DNA of 5,712 nucleotides. Origin: Bifidobacteriaceae bacterium. GTDB taxonomy: Bacteria > Actinomycetota > Actinomycetes > Actinomycetales > WQXJ01. Location of the stretch: assembly GCA_031276585.1 (NCBI GenBank), contig JAISMT010000064.1:1-5712 (forward strand), in the 5' to 3' direction. Position 1 is the first letter of the stretch. The number at the start of each line of letters is the position of its first letter. Positions 1-5,273 of the stretch are shown one piece after another. The notes beneath the pieces were generated by a model. It did no database searches, was not told the DNA's origin, and worked only from the letters and a program-made list of their open reading frames with translations. A program made the translations under genes and the position numbers.

Positions 1-51
1 CCCTAACGCTAAAGCCACCAATCCCGCAACAATCAGGCCTATCCAGTCCAT
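1..51 (-). CDS. N-terminal fragment of an unidentified, probably membrane, protein
   Basis: Seventeen codons are visible before the window edge, starting at an ATG (51-49) and reading MDWIGLIVAGLVALALG. This is a continuous hydrophobic stretch with no charge after Asp2, as expected for a first transmembrane helix or a signal anchor. An AGGA Shine-Dalgarno lies 8 nt before the ATG. The start is 15 nt past the stop codon of the upstream membrane-protein gene on the same strand, so the two are probably co-transcribed. The fragment is too short to assign a family. CNNM/hemolysin-type transporters and other polytopic proteins start in a similar way, but this is not evidence for any of them. Confidence 0.6.
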   Translation of the reverse strand, partial: MDWIGLIVAGLVALALG

Positions 52-66
52 GGAGCGAATCCTAAC

Positions 67-807
67 TCAGCGCATCAATTGGGCTGCCCACACGGGAACC
101 GCTGCCACCGCTAAAGGTAGAAACAAGAAAGCCAAATCACCTAAAACTAGCCGGCCCGCCAAAATGCTGCGGCCCTCTCCCGCTACCCAAAGAGCGGCCG
201 GTGCCACCGCGCAAACCGCTGCCACCCCAGCCGCACCCCACCAGGGAGTTCCCACCAGGAAAGACAAACCGGTACCAACACCGGCCGCCACCGCTACCGC
301 CACCGCAGCCATCACCTCGCTCCGCTTTATGGCCATAACCAGGCACGAGGATCCAATGCCACCGGCCGCCACCCAAGCCAGATCCTCAAAGTGAGCGGTT
401 TGAGCAGCCGTAACCCAGAGGCTAGTCACTGCTACCGCCATCACTCCACAGGTAGTACCCGCCACGGAACGCACCAAATCAGAGCGCGGTGCCGGGCGTG
501 TCAATTCCCGCACAAAAGCAGCCGGTAACCCTAGCCCTATCGCAACCAGCACCGCGGACTGTGATTCGGGCACATACCCCGCCAAAAACAAGGCGACAAC
601 GCTGGTAAACACCAAGACCGCCCGCGCCGAATTGGGCGCTGGTACCGCACTTAAACTGGGCCACCCCATGGACAGCACTAACATGACGAGCCCTATAGCC
701 ACTACCATCCACAATTGAGGAGAGCCCCGTAAGGTCCCCAGGTATAGGCCGCCGGCCGGTAAAACGCCAACCGCTGCCATACTTACTAAACGGGCGTATC
801 TGGGCAC
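67..807 (-). CDS. Polytopic membrane protein of unknown function, divergent from glnR
   Basis: A 246-residue protein. The chosen start is a GTG at 807-805 preceded by GAGGGAGG with a 4-nt spacer. The reading frame stays open upstream, but that part lies antisense to glnR and is not credible as coding. The protein is very hydrophobic, with about eight or nine candidate membrane segments near residues 8-25, 31-47, 62-78, 83-100, 114-134, 143-160, 165-185, 189-209 and 222-243. They are separated by short loops such as RELTRPAPRSD (100-110) and IKRSE (160-164). No soluble domain or catalytic motif is visible and I do not recognise the family. It is divergent from glnR across 70 bp and followed 15 nt later by another membrane-type gene. 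A transporter or an envelope or lipid-metabolism role is possible, but nothing in the sequence decides this. Confidence 0.75.
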   Translation of the reverse strand: MPRYARLVSMAAVGVLPAGGLYLGTLRGSPQLWMVVAIGLVMLVLSMGWPSLSAVPAPNSARAVLVFTSVVALFLAGYVPESQSAVLVAIGLGLPAAFVRELTRPAPRSDLVRSVAGTTCGVMAVAVTSLWVTAAQTAHFEDLAWVAAGGIGSSCLVMAIKRSEVMAAVAVAVAAGVGTGLSFLVGTPWWGAAGVAAVCAVAPAALWVAGEGRSILAGRLVLGDLAFLFLPLAVAAVPVWAAQLMR

Positions 808-877
808 TTGCCCTCCCTCATAGTTAAATGGTGCTCTAACAGAAATTGTCTGAGACAACACTACAAAGGAGCGGCGC
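808..877. promoter_or_regulatory. Divergent intergenic spacer with a 13-bp palindrome (glnR / membrane protein)
   Basis: This 70-bp gap must hold the 5' signals of two divergent genes. It contains a perfect palindrome, TTGTCTGAGACAA (846-858), with 6-bp arms around one central G. The palindrome sits 19 bp before the glnR ATG and 38 bp before the GTG of the membrane gene. The glnR ribosome-binding site AAGGAG is at 866-871, 6 nt from the ATG, and the membrane gene's site is at the left edge. I could not define convincing -35/-10 pairs on either strand. TTGTCT on either strand could serve as a -35-like element, but no good -10 sits at 16-18 bp. The palindrome does not match the GlnR box pattern (gTnAC-n6-GaAAC), the Streptomyces PHO box or the actinobacterial LexA box. 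It is a candidate operator for an unidentified dimeric regulator, or simply part of a promoter. Confidence 0.5.
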
Positions 878-1666
878 ATGGCAGATATTCTGCTTCTAGC
901 GGCGGAATCGGGAGCGCAAGGAACAGCCTTGCCGGCTCTAGAGTTTTTGCCGCACCGCGTTAGGACCATGGGGCTAGACCCCTCCTCGTTGGTCGATTTG
1001 CCTGCCGCTGATCTAGTGGCGTTAGACGCCCGCAAAGACCTGCAATCAGCCCGAGCCACCGCTCGGTTGCTGCAGGTCACAGGCTTGGGCGCCCCCTTGT
1101 TGCTGATTGTGACCGAAGGCGGGTTGACGGCGCTTACTGCCGAATGGGGGGCCCGCGATTTTGTATTAACCGGGGCATCCCCTGCCGAGGTGGAAGCACG
1201 GATCCGTTTAGCTTTAGCCACGCCGGTGATGGCGGGAGCAGATGCCCCCAGTGAAGCCATTTCCCAAGGCAACCTGGTGATTAATCCCGTGGCTTACACC
1301 GCCAAACTACACGGCCACACTCTGGATCTGACCTATAAAGAATTTGAACTACTTCGCTATCTGGCGGCTCACCCGGGCCGGGTCTTCACCCGGACTCAGT
1401 TGTTGCAAGAAGTTTGGGGCTACGACTATTACGGCGGTACCCGAACCGTTGACGTGCATGTACGCCGCTTACGAGCCAAGTTAGGTCCGGAAAACGACCA
1501 GCTAATAGGCACAGTACGTAACGTGGGGTACCGCTTTGATGCCCCTAAAGAGCGCCAACGTGCCCGGCAGTCAGAAACCGAATCCGGGTCTGATGTGGTT
1601 GGGATTCCGCTGGAGGCCGATGCCGCCGCCTCAGTTCCCCCACCACAGCCGCCAGAGGGCGTTTAG
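878..1666 (+). CDS. glnR: GlnR, OmpR-family global nitrogen-response regulator
   Basis: A 262-residue transcription factor that in actinobacteria controls nitrogen assimilation genes such as glnA, amtB and nirB. Residues 1-113 form the atypical receiver domain. Asp50 and Arg52 are present (LVALDARKDL), as in characterised GlnR proteins, where this Asp is held in charge contacts instead of being phosphorylated. The stretch LLLIVTEGGLTALTAEWGARDFVL (from residue 74) is typical of GlnR and unlike ordinary response regulators. Residues 131-220 form the winged-helix DNA-binding domain with LTYKEFELLRYLAAHPGRVFTR (151-172), the recognition region GGTRTVDVHVRRLRAKL (186-202) and TVRNVGYRF (212-220). 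The tail (221-262) is polar, then Pro-rich, and looks disordered. The start is set by AAGGAG 6 nt upstream. No histidine kinase gene is adjacent, which is normal for this orphan regulator. I am confident of the family from the near-colinear match to remembered Streptomyces GlnR. Confidence 0.95.
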   Translation: MADILLLAAESGAQGTALPALEFLPHRVRTMGLDPSSLVDLPAADLVALDARKDLQSARATARLLQVTGLGAPLLLIVTEGGLTALTAEWGARDFVLTGASPAEVEARIRLALATPVMAGADAPSEAISQGNLVINPVAYTAKLHGHTLDLTYKEFELLRYLAAHPGRVFTRTQLLQEVWGYDYYGGTRTVDVHVRRLRAKLGPENDQLIGTVRNVGYRFDAPKERQRARQSETESGSDVVGIPLEADAAASVPPPQPPEGV

Positions 1667-1690
1667 CGCCCCAGCCTCCAGAAGGCACCC

Positions 1691-1703
1691 GGGGAGAGTC
1701 CCC
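1691..1703 (+). terminator. Possible U-tract-less terminator hairpin after glnR
   Basis: GGGGA-GAG-TCCCC forms a perfect 5-bp stem 24 nt after the glnR stop codon. It is not followed by a run of T, so it is not a classical intrinsic terminator. GC-rich hairpins without U-tracts are often proposed as terminators in actinobacteria, and position is the main support here. The longer hairpin at 1971-2016 is an alternative 3' end. Confidence 0.2.
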
Positions 1704-1970
1704 CCAACAGGAAAGTAACCGCAGAACTTGGCTCCGGGGAGCGGTCGGGGGCATACTGGTGAACCTGGCGGGGCGGTGGAAGCCCCGGGCTCCAAAATTC
1801 GCCGCTACGAGCGGCCTTCGCGCCGACTGGCGCTCCACTGTCCCGCCAACCTTTCCGCCCTCCGCCAACACCCGTCACAGCGTTTCTACTGGGGACCCAA
1901 GAAGTGCGGACCCAAACACCGGGGATGAACCCAAAATTTCCCAACCAGGCTTTGAGCTGAGTTGCCAGCA

Positions 1971-2016
1971 GGCCCCACAAAAACTCTTCGCTCCGCTCAG
2001 ATCTTTTGCGGGGACC
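1971..2016. repeat. Long imperfect inverted repeat
   Basis: The arms GGCCCCACAAAA (1971-1982) and TTTTGCGGGGACC (2004-2016) pair over CCCC/GGGG, then C-G and AAAA/TTTT, with one A·C mismatch and one bulged A. Inside, TCT (1985-1987) can pair with AGA (1999-2001), closing an 11-nt loop, TCGCTCCGCTC. There is no T run on the plus-strand 3' side. The right arm runs directly into the first copy of a GACCCCTAGT repeat and an A run. It could be a terminator for glnR, part of a leader RNA, or a dispersed extragenic repeat. A single window cannot separate these. Confidence 0.45.
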
Positions 2017-2086
2017 CCTAGTTAAAAAAAACTCGGCGCAAGTGTCGAAATTTCAGACCCCTAGTGGGTCTAGGGGCACCCCGAGT
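2013..2086. promoter_or_regulatory. Switch-like cluster of mutually exclusive stem arms upstream of the phosphate operon
   Basis: GACCCCTAGT occurs twice, at 2013-2022 and 2056-2065. The CCCCTAG inside either copy (2015-2021 or 2058-2064) can pair perfectly with a single CTAGGGG at 2070-2076, so two 7-bp stems compete for one partner. A third option, AGACCC/GGGTCT (2055-2060 with 2066-2071), overlaps both. ACTCGG (2031-2036) pairs with CCGAGT (2081-2086) around the proximal hairpin. The palindrome GAAATTTC (2047-2054) lies between. Competing arms of this kind are what attenuators and riboswitch expression platforms look like, but I recognise no ligand-binding motif and no plus-strand U-tract. 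The element ends 87 bp before the DUF47 start codon. Confidence 0.35.
2023..2086 (-). terminator. Candidate intrinsic terminator on the minus strand
   Basis: Read on the minus strand, ACTCGG (2086-2081) and CCGAGT (2036-2031) form an outer 6-bp stem. It encloses the perfect CCCCTAG/CTAGGGG hairpin and is followed immediately by eight T residues (2031-2024). This has the layout of a rho-independent terminator, although the outer stem encloses an unpaired stretch of about 20 nt. No annotated minus-strand gene ends here. If it is real, it would end antisense transcription from the DUF47 gene or a short RNA starting around 2090-2180. Confidence 0.3.
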
Positions 2087-2160
2087 GGGCTGGGGCCTAC
2101 TTGAGCTGGCGTACGCTATACGTTGCCCCCACTGGGGTTTTGGGCATTGAAAGTCGAGTG

Positions 2161-2165
2161 AGGAG
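2161..2165 (+). promoter_or_regulatory. Ribosome-binding site that fixes the GTG start of the DUF47 gene
   Basis: AGGAG lies 8 nt before the GTG at 2174. No other start codon in frame nearby has a comparable site, so it supports GTG as the true start. Confidence 0.7.
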
Positions 2166-2173
2166 AGATACCC

Positions 2174-2794
2174 GTGCGGTTTAGTCTGACTCCCAAGGAT
2201 GCGTCGTTCTTTGACCTGTTAGCCGCCCAAGCGCGCTTACTGGTAGACGCCGCCGACCTGTTGGAACAAATGGTGGACGCGGACTTCGATGACCGGGTGG
2301 ATCTCCGGAACCAATTGCGGGAAATAGAACACAACGCTGACGTCTCCACCCACGCCATCATCAAAAAACTGAACTCTACTTTTGTTACCCCCTTTGACCG
2401 GGACGACATCTACGATTTAGCTTCCGCCCTGGACGACTGCATGGACTACATGGAGGAAGCCGGGGACCTAATTGTGCTGTACCGCATCACCCGACTGCCC
2501 GCTAAATCCAGTAAACAGATTTCTATATTGCGCCGGGCGGCGGCCCAAACCGCTGAAGCTATGCCCCGGCTACGCACCCTAGAGGGCCTTTCCGATTACT
2601 GGGTGGAAGTCAACCGCTTGGAAAACCAAGCCGACAGCGCCTACCGCGCGCTCCTGGCCGACCTGTTTGAATCCGAGACCGATGCCATCCACGTCATGAA
2701 ACTAAAAGAACTGATCGAGGCTTTGGAACACGCCGCGGACGCCTTCGAGAAGGTGGCAAACACCGTGGAAACCATCGCGTTGAAGGAGTCTTGA
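2174..2794 (+). CDS. DUF47 / PhoU-like partner of the PiT phosphate transporter
   Basis: A 206-residue, all-helical cytosolic protein of the DUF47 family (TIGR00153, Pfam PhoU_div), which is distantly related to PhoU and often encoded just before pit. Visible family features are the start MRFSLTPKDASFFDLLAAQA, the acidic ExxxD repeats LREIEHNAD (E52, D56) and NRLENQADSAYR (E150, D154), and the central segment TPFDRDDIYDLASALDDCMDYMEEA (72-96). In PhoU-type proteins such ExxxD sites bind metal clusters. The length is normal for the family. The gene ends 6 nt before the pit ATG, and the pit Shine-Dalgarno AAGGAG (2783-2788) is inside it, so co-translation is likely. The probable role is modulating PiT activity or phosphate homeostasis. 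This is inferred from family and context. It is not PhoU proper, so I give no phoU symbol. Confidence 0.9.
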   Translation: MRFSLTPKDASFFDLLAAQARLLVDAADLLEQMVDADFDDRVDLRNQLREIEHNADVSTHAIIKKLNSTFVTPFDRDDIYDLASALDDCMDYMEEAGDLIVLYRITRLPAKSSKQISILRRAAAQTAEAMPRLRTLEGLSDYWVEVNRLENQADSAYRALLADLFESETDAIHVMKLKELIEALEHAADAFEKVANTVETIALKES

Positions 2795-2800
2795 CCTCAA

Positions 2801-3838
2801 ATGGCTCCGGAGATAATCCTGGCAATCACCGTAATGGTGATCGCTTTAGCCTTTGACTTCACCAACGGATTCCATGACGCCGCTAACGCCATAGCAACTG
2901 CCGTCTCCACACGCGCGCTGCGGCCCCGCACCGCGCTCACCATGGCTGCCTTTATGAACCTAGTGGGTGCCCTGTTGGGAACCGCGGTAGCGGAAACCAT
3001 CGCTAAACAGATAGTCAACTTAGAAGGTTTAGGCCAACACGAACAACTTTCCATCGTGTTGGCGGGGCTGTTGGGCGCCATCACCTGGAATCTGATCACC
3101 TGGTGGCTAGGTTTACCCTCTTCTTCCTCCCACGCGTTGATTGGGGGACTGGCCGGGGCCGGGTTGGGGGCCACCATGATCCACTGGAACGATGTTTCAG
3201 TACAGTGGGCCAGCATCACCGAAAAAGTCTTGATCCCCATGTTGGCTTCACCAGCAATTGGTTTCACTTTGGCCTTTTTCGCCATGGTGGGGGTGCTGTG
3301 GCTGTTCCGTAACTCCAACCCCCACCGCACTATGCGGCGTTTTAGAGTGGCCCAGATTGGTTCCTCTGCCGCCATGGCGTTAGGCCATGGACTCCAAGAC
3401 GCCCAGAAAACCATGGGCGTGATTTTTATGGCTTCGGTAGCGGTGGGGTGGAACAAACCCGGGGACGGCATCCCGTTGTGGACCAAAGTATTAGCGGCTT
3501 GCGCTATCTCCGCGGGAACTTATTCCGGTGGTTGGCGCATTATGCGTACCCTGGGGCGCCGCGTGATTGAACTGGACCCCGCCCGCGGTTTTGTGGCGGA
3601 GATGACTGGAGCAGCTGTACTTTATCTGGCTGCATTTACCCCCGTCCATGCCCCTATTTCCACTACTCACACCATTACCAGCGCCATTATGGGGGCTGGT
3701 GCCACCCGTTCTATGTCGGCAGTGCGTTGGGGGGTGGCTAAGAACATTGTGTTCGCTTGGGTGTTGACCATTCCGGCGGCTGGGTTCACTGCGGTGGTGT
3801 GCTTCTTAGCTTTCCAAGGGATCGGGGCGTTGTTTTAG
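2801..3838 (+). CDS. pit: PiT-family inorganic phosphate permease
   Basis: A 345-residue inner-membrane transporter of the PiT family (PF01384), which carries metal-phosphate in symport with protons or sodium. The two inverted-repeat signatures are visible. The first is DFTNGFHDAANAIAT at residues 19-33 (N22, D26, N29). The second is LGHGLQDAQKTMG at 194-206 (D200, Q202, K203). A basic cytoplasmic loop, FRNSNPHRTMRRFR (169-182), separates the two halves. A third conserved stretch, HAPISTTHTITSAIMGAG, lies near the C-terminus. About ten membrane segments are expected, and the length matches short actinobacterial PiT proteins. Position 199 is Gln where many family members have Asn (HGxNDAQK). 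The gene lies 6 nt after the DUF47 partner and ends directly against the lipoprotein ATG. The substrate could be phosphate or sulfate, but the DUF47 and ppk neighbours favour phosphate. Confidence 0.95.
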   Translation: MAPEIILAITVMVIALAFDFTNGFHDAANAIATAVSTRALRPRTALTMAAFMNLVGALLGTAVAETIAKQIVNLEGLGQHEQLSIVLAGLLGAITWNLITWWLGLPSSSSHALIGGLAGAGLGATMIHWNDVSVQWASITEKVLIPMLASPAIGFTLAFFAMVGVLWLFRNSNPHRTMRRFRVAQIGSSAAMALGHGLQDAQKTMGVIFMASVAVGWNKPGDGIPLWTKVLAACAISAGTYSGGWRIMRTLGRRVIELDPARGFVAEMTGAAVLYLAAFTPVHAPISTTHTITSAIMGAGATRSMSAVRWGVAKNIVFAWVLTIPAAGFTAVVCFLAFQGIGALF

Positions 3839-4243
3839 ATGGCCGGAGCCGGAAAACTGGCAAGGTTAGTGAAGTGGGCACCCGGAGCGTTAGCAGTAGC
3901 CGGCCTGGTTTTAGCAGCAGGGCTACTAGGGGGCTGCTCCTCCTCTAAAAGCTTCGATTCTAAAAGCTATTGCAAAGCACTGGGTGTACCTGAAACCACT
4001 TTTGATACTAAAGCCTTGATTGATGGCGACAAAGAGGCCTTAGAGCAAGCCACCGCCTTATACACCGAGATTGGCGCTCAAGCCCCAGACTCTTTGAAGG
4101 ACGATTGGGATTTGATGGTCCGCCAGTTGAAGTCCATGCTACAAGCGGCTCGCGGCGAGGTAGCAGTAGCTGACGTGGACTACGAGGCCTTCAGCGCCGC
4201 TTTTACCCAAGTCAAAGACGACCAACAAAAACGCTGCCGCTAA
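3839..4243 (+). CDS. Small lipoprotein of unknown function encoded directly after pit
   Basis: A 134-residue predicted lipoprotein. The N-terminus has a basic region (K6, R9, K12), a hydrophobic core (14-31) and a lipobox LGGC ending at Cys33, followed by a Ser-rich linker. The mature part is about 100 residues, mostly helical in appearance and rich in acidic and Ala residues. It has two further cysteines, C45 near its start and C133 at its very end, which could form a disulfide outside the membrane. The ATG begins at the base after the pit TAG, with only GGGG (3824-3827) as a weak ribosome-binding site, so translation probably depends on coupling to pit. No family is recognised. The position suggests an extracytoplasmic accessory of phosphate uptake, which is inference. 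The stop overlaps the convergent mutT1 stop. Confidence 0.85.
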   Translation: MAGAGKLARLVKWAPGALAVAGLVLAAGLLGGCSSSKSFDSKSYCKALGVPETTFDTKALIDGDKEALEQATALYTEIGAQAPDSLKDDWDLMVRQLKSMLQAARGEVAVADVDYEAFSAAFTQVKDDQQKRCR

Positions 4244-5259
4244 TTTGAGTTTACTTTCGGGGTTTCGGGTAGAGGTGGGCGGATGCGATCTAAGGCCACC
4301 ACTTTGACTTTGCCGCCGGGTTTACGCACCGTGTAGGCGATGGCGGTCTCACCGGTAGCTAAAGGAGCTAGGGCCAGGTCACGGCGCACTTTAGCGCCCG
4401 CTCGTTCTTCTATTACCCCTGTCAACAACGGCAACACCGGTCGGTGGGAACAGACCGCAACCGGGGGGCCACCGCTTAAAATTCGCTCCATCAGGCCGAT
4501 GGCGCGCCGCGGTTTAGTTTTACCGGCCGCCTCAGTCAACCAACGGCTAGTACTAACCCCAATCCGAGCGCGGCTGGCAAAAAAACGCACCGTTTGACGG
4601 CAACGATTAGCCGGCGAAGAGATCACTCGCCGTACTCCCAGAGCTGCCAACAGTGGAACCGTTCCCCGGGCTCGAGCCCGGCCCTCAGCAGTCAGGGGAC
4701 GCAAACCATCCGCCCGAGTCCAGCTTCCCCGCGGTTCGGCTTGAGCGTGGCGAATCAACACCACGGGACGGGTTTCCAGGGTCCCCTTCTGGTGGTAATC
4801 CCGTAATTTCAGCAACGGCACCCGGTCAGTAGCCCGGGTCAACCGACGTAATGCCTGGTCAATCCCCAGCCAGCAAGTACGGTCTATCTCCCGGCGGGAG
4901 GCCACCGAAACCGCAGGCCGGGCGCAAATAGCCGGGTTATCGGCATCGTCCGCTAAACGGGCCGACCAGTAGTAGACCGTCTTGATCCTTCCCGAAGCCA
5001 ACGGATACGCCACCTTCGGCAACGGACGCCCAATCACCACTTGCCGGCCGGTTTCTTCCAACACCTCCCGCCAAGCGCAAGTAATCAGGTCTTCCCCAAC
5101 CTCGAGTTTCCCTTTAGGCCAACCCCAATCGTCATAACGGGGCCGGTGCACCAACAACACCTCCAGGTGACCTTCCCGTAGCCTCCAGACCAAAGCACCA
5201 GCCGCATCTAAACCTCTAGTGGCCCGCTTAGTCTCAGCCCCCGCTTTGCTACCAGTCAT
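4240..5259 (-). CDS. mutT1: MutT1-like Nudix hydrolase fused to a histidine phosphatase domain
   Basis: A 339-residue two-domain enzyme. The N-terminal Nudix domain (about 17-150) has the Nudix box from G50 to R72: GX5E (G50, E56), then R64-E65 and E68-E69, then G71. This binds the metal and cleaves nucleoside diphosphate linkages. The C-terminal histidine phosphatase domain (about 164-330) has LIRHAQAE with R170-H171, SSPANRCRQT (214-223), TE (242-243) and SHRP with H272, matching the catalytic core of the phosphoglycerate mutase/SixA superfamily. The canonical RHG is RHA here, as in SixA-type members. Mycobacterial MutT1 has this architecture and acts on 8-oxo-GTP/dGTP and diadenosine polyphosphates. 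The same substrates are likely but not proven here. The ATG is 14 bp after the ppk stop on the same strand, as expected for a ppk–mutT1 operon. The TAG stop overlaps the TAA of the facing lipoprotein gene. Confidence 0.9.
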   Translation of the reverse strand: MTGSKAGAETKRATRGLDAAGALVWRLREGHLEVLLVHRPRYDDWGWPKGKLEVGEDLITCAWREVLEETGRQVVIGRPLPKVAYPLASGRIKTVYYWSARLADDADNPAICARPAVSVASRREIDRTCWLGIDQALRRLTRATDRVPLLKLRDYHQKGTLETRPVVLIRHAQAEPRGSWTRADGLRPLTAEGRARARGTVPLLAALGVRRVISSPANRCRQTVRFFASRARIGVSTSRWLTEAAGKTKPRRAIGLMERILSGGPPVAVCSHRPVLPLLTGVIEERAGAKVRRDLALAPLATGETAIAYTVRKPGGKVKVVALDRIRPPLPETPKVNSN

Positions 5260-5273
5260 GGCCCTAGCCTGGT

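Larger units (their letters stand above)
1667..2173. other. 507-bp region without a convincing gene, rich in short hairpins
   Basis: No reading frame here has both a credible protein and a good start, and no tRNA, tmRNA, SRP RNA or RNase P core motif was found in either direction. What can be seen is a chain of small perfect stems. GGGGA/TCCCC (1691-1703) has a 3-nt loop. GGGGC/GCCCC (1770-1786) has a 7-nt loop. GCCGCT/AGCGGC (1801-1815) has a 3-nt loop. GCGCC/GGCGC (1820-1833) has a 4-nt loop. GGACCCAA is repeated at 1893-1900 and 1908-1915. The right half holds a longer hairpin (1971-2016) and a switch-like cluster (2013-2086), listed separately. The region probably contains the glnR 3' end, the promoter and leader of the phosphate-uptake operon, and perhaps a small RNA. 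Confidence 0.5.

Noticed and set aside
808..1272. Upstream extension of the minus-strand membrane-protein frame through the start of glnR
   Set aside because: The extension is antisense to the well-supported glnR coding sequence, has a polar, low-information sequence unlike the membrane part, and is separated from it by a good ribosome-binding site and a GTG start at 807.
1681..1860. RNase P RNA, tmRNA or SRP RNA in the hairpin-rich region
   Set aside because: GGAAAGT and GTGAACC fragments look suggestive, but the conserved cores of these RNAs could not be found on either strand.
1758..1930. PHO-box-like units (GTTCACC at 1764-1758 and GTTCATC at 1928-1922, minus strand)
   Set aside because: Each occurs once, without the 11-nt tandem repetition required for a PhoP site, and both are far from the DUF47 start codon.
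1891..1940. Resemblance to the c-di-AMP (ydaO/yuaA) riboswitch
   Set aside because: GGGGACCCA followed by GGGGATGAAC recalls the 5' half of the motif, but the diagnostic 3' half (AACCCGTCAGCT and the following segment) is missing. The downstream genes are also not the cell-wall hydrolases usually linked to it.
1759..2025. Plus-strand 88-codon frame with a GTG start in the glnR–DUF47 spacer
   Set aside because: GGGGG lies at a usable distance upstream. The product, however, is rich in Pro, Ser and Arg without recognisable structure, and the frame crosses several perfect hairpins and the long inverted repeat. An overlapping minus-strand frame is equally unconvincing.
1952..2108. Direct repeat TTGAGCTG at 1952-1959 and 2101-2108
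   Set aside because: An 8-mer repeated once within about 500 bp is expected by chance, and the flanks do not match.
2101..2122. Promoter from TTGAGC (2101-2106) and TATACG (2117-2122) for the DUF47–pit operon
   Set aside because: The spacing is only 10 bp, too short for a sigma-70-type promoter, and no better-spaced partner was found for either hexamer.
2121..2146. Small terminator hairpin CCCC-ACT-GGGG followed by TTTT before the DUF47 gene
   Set aside because: The stem is only 4 bp and the T run only four, so it is too weak to call.
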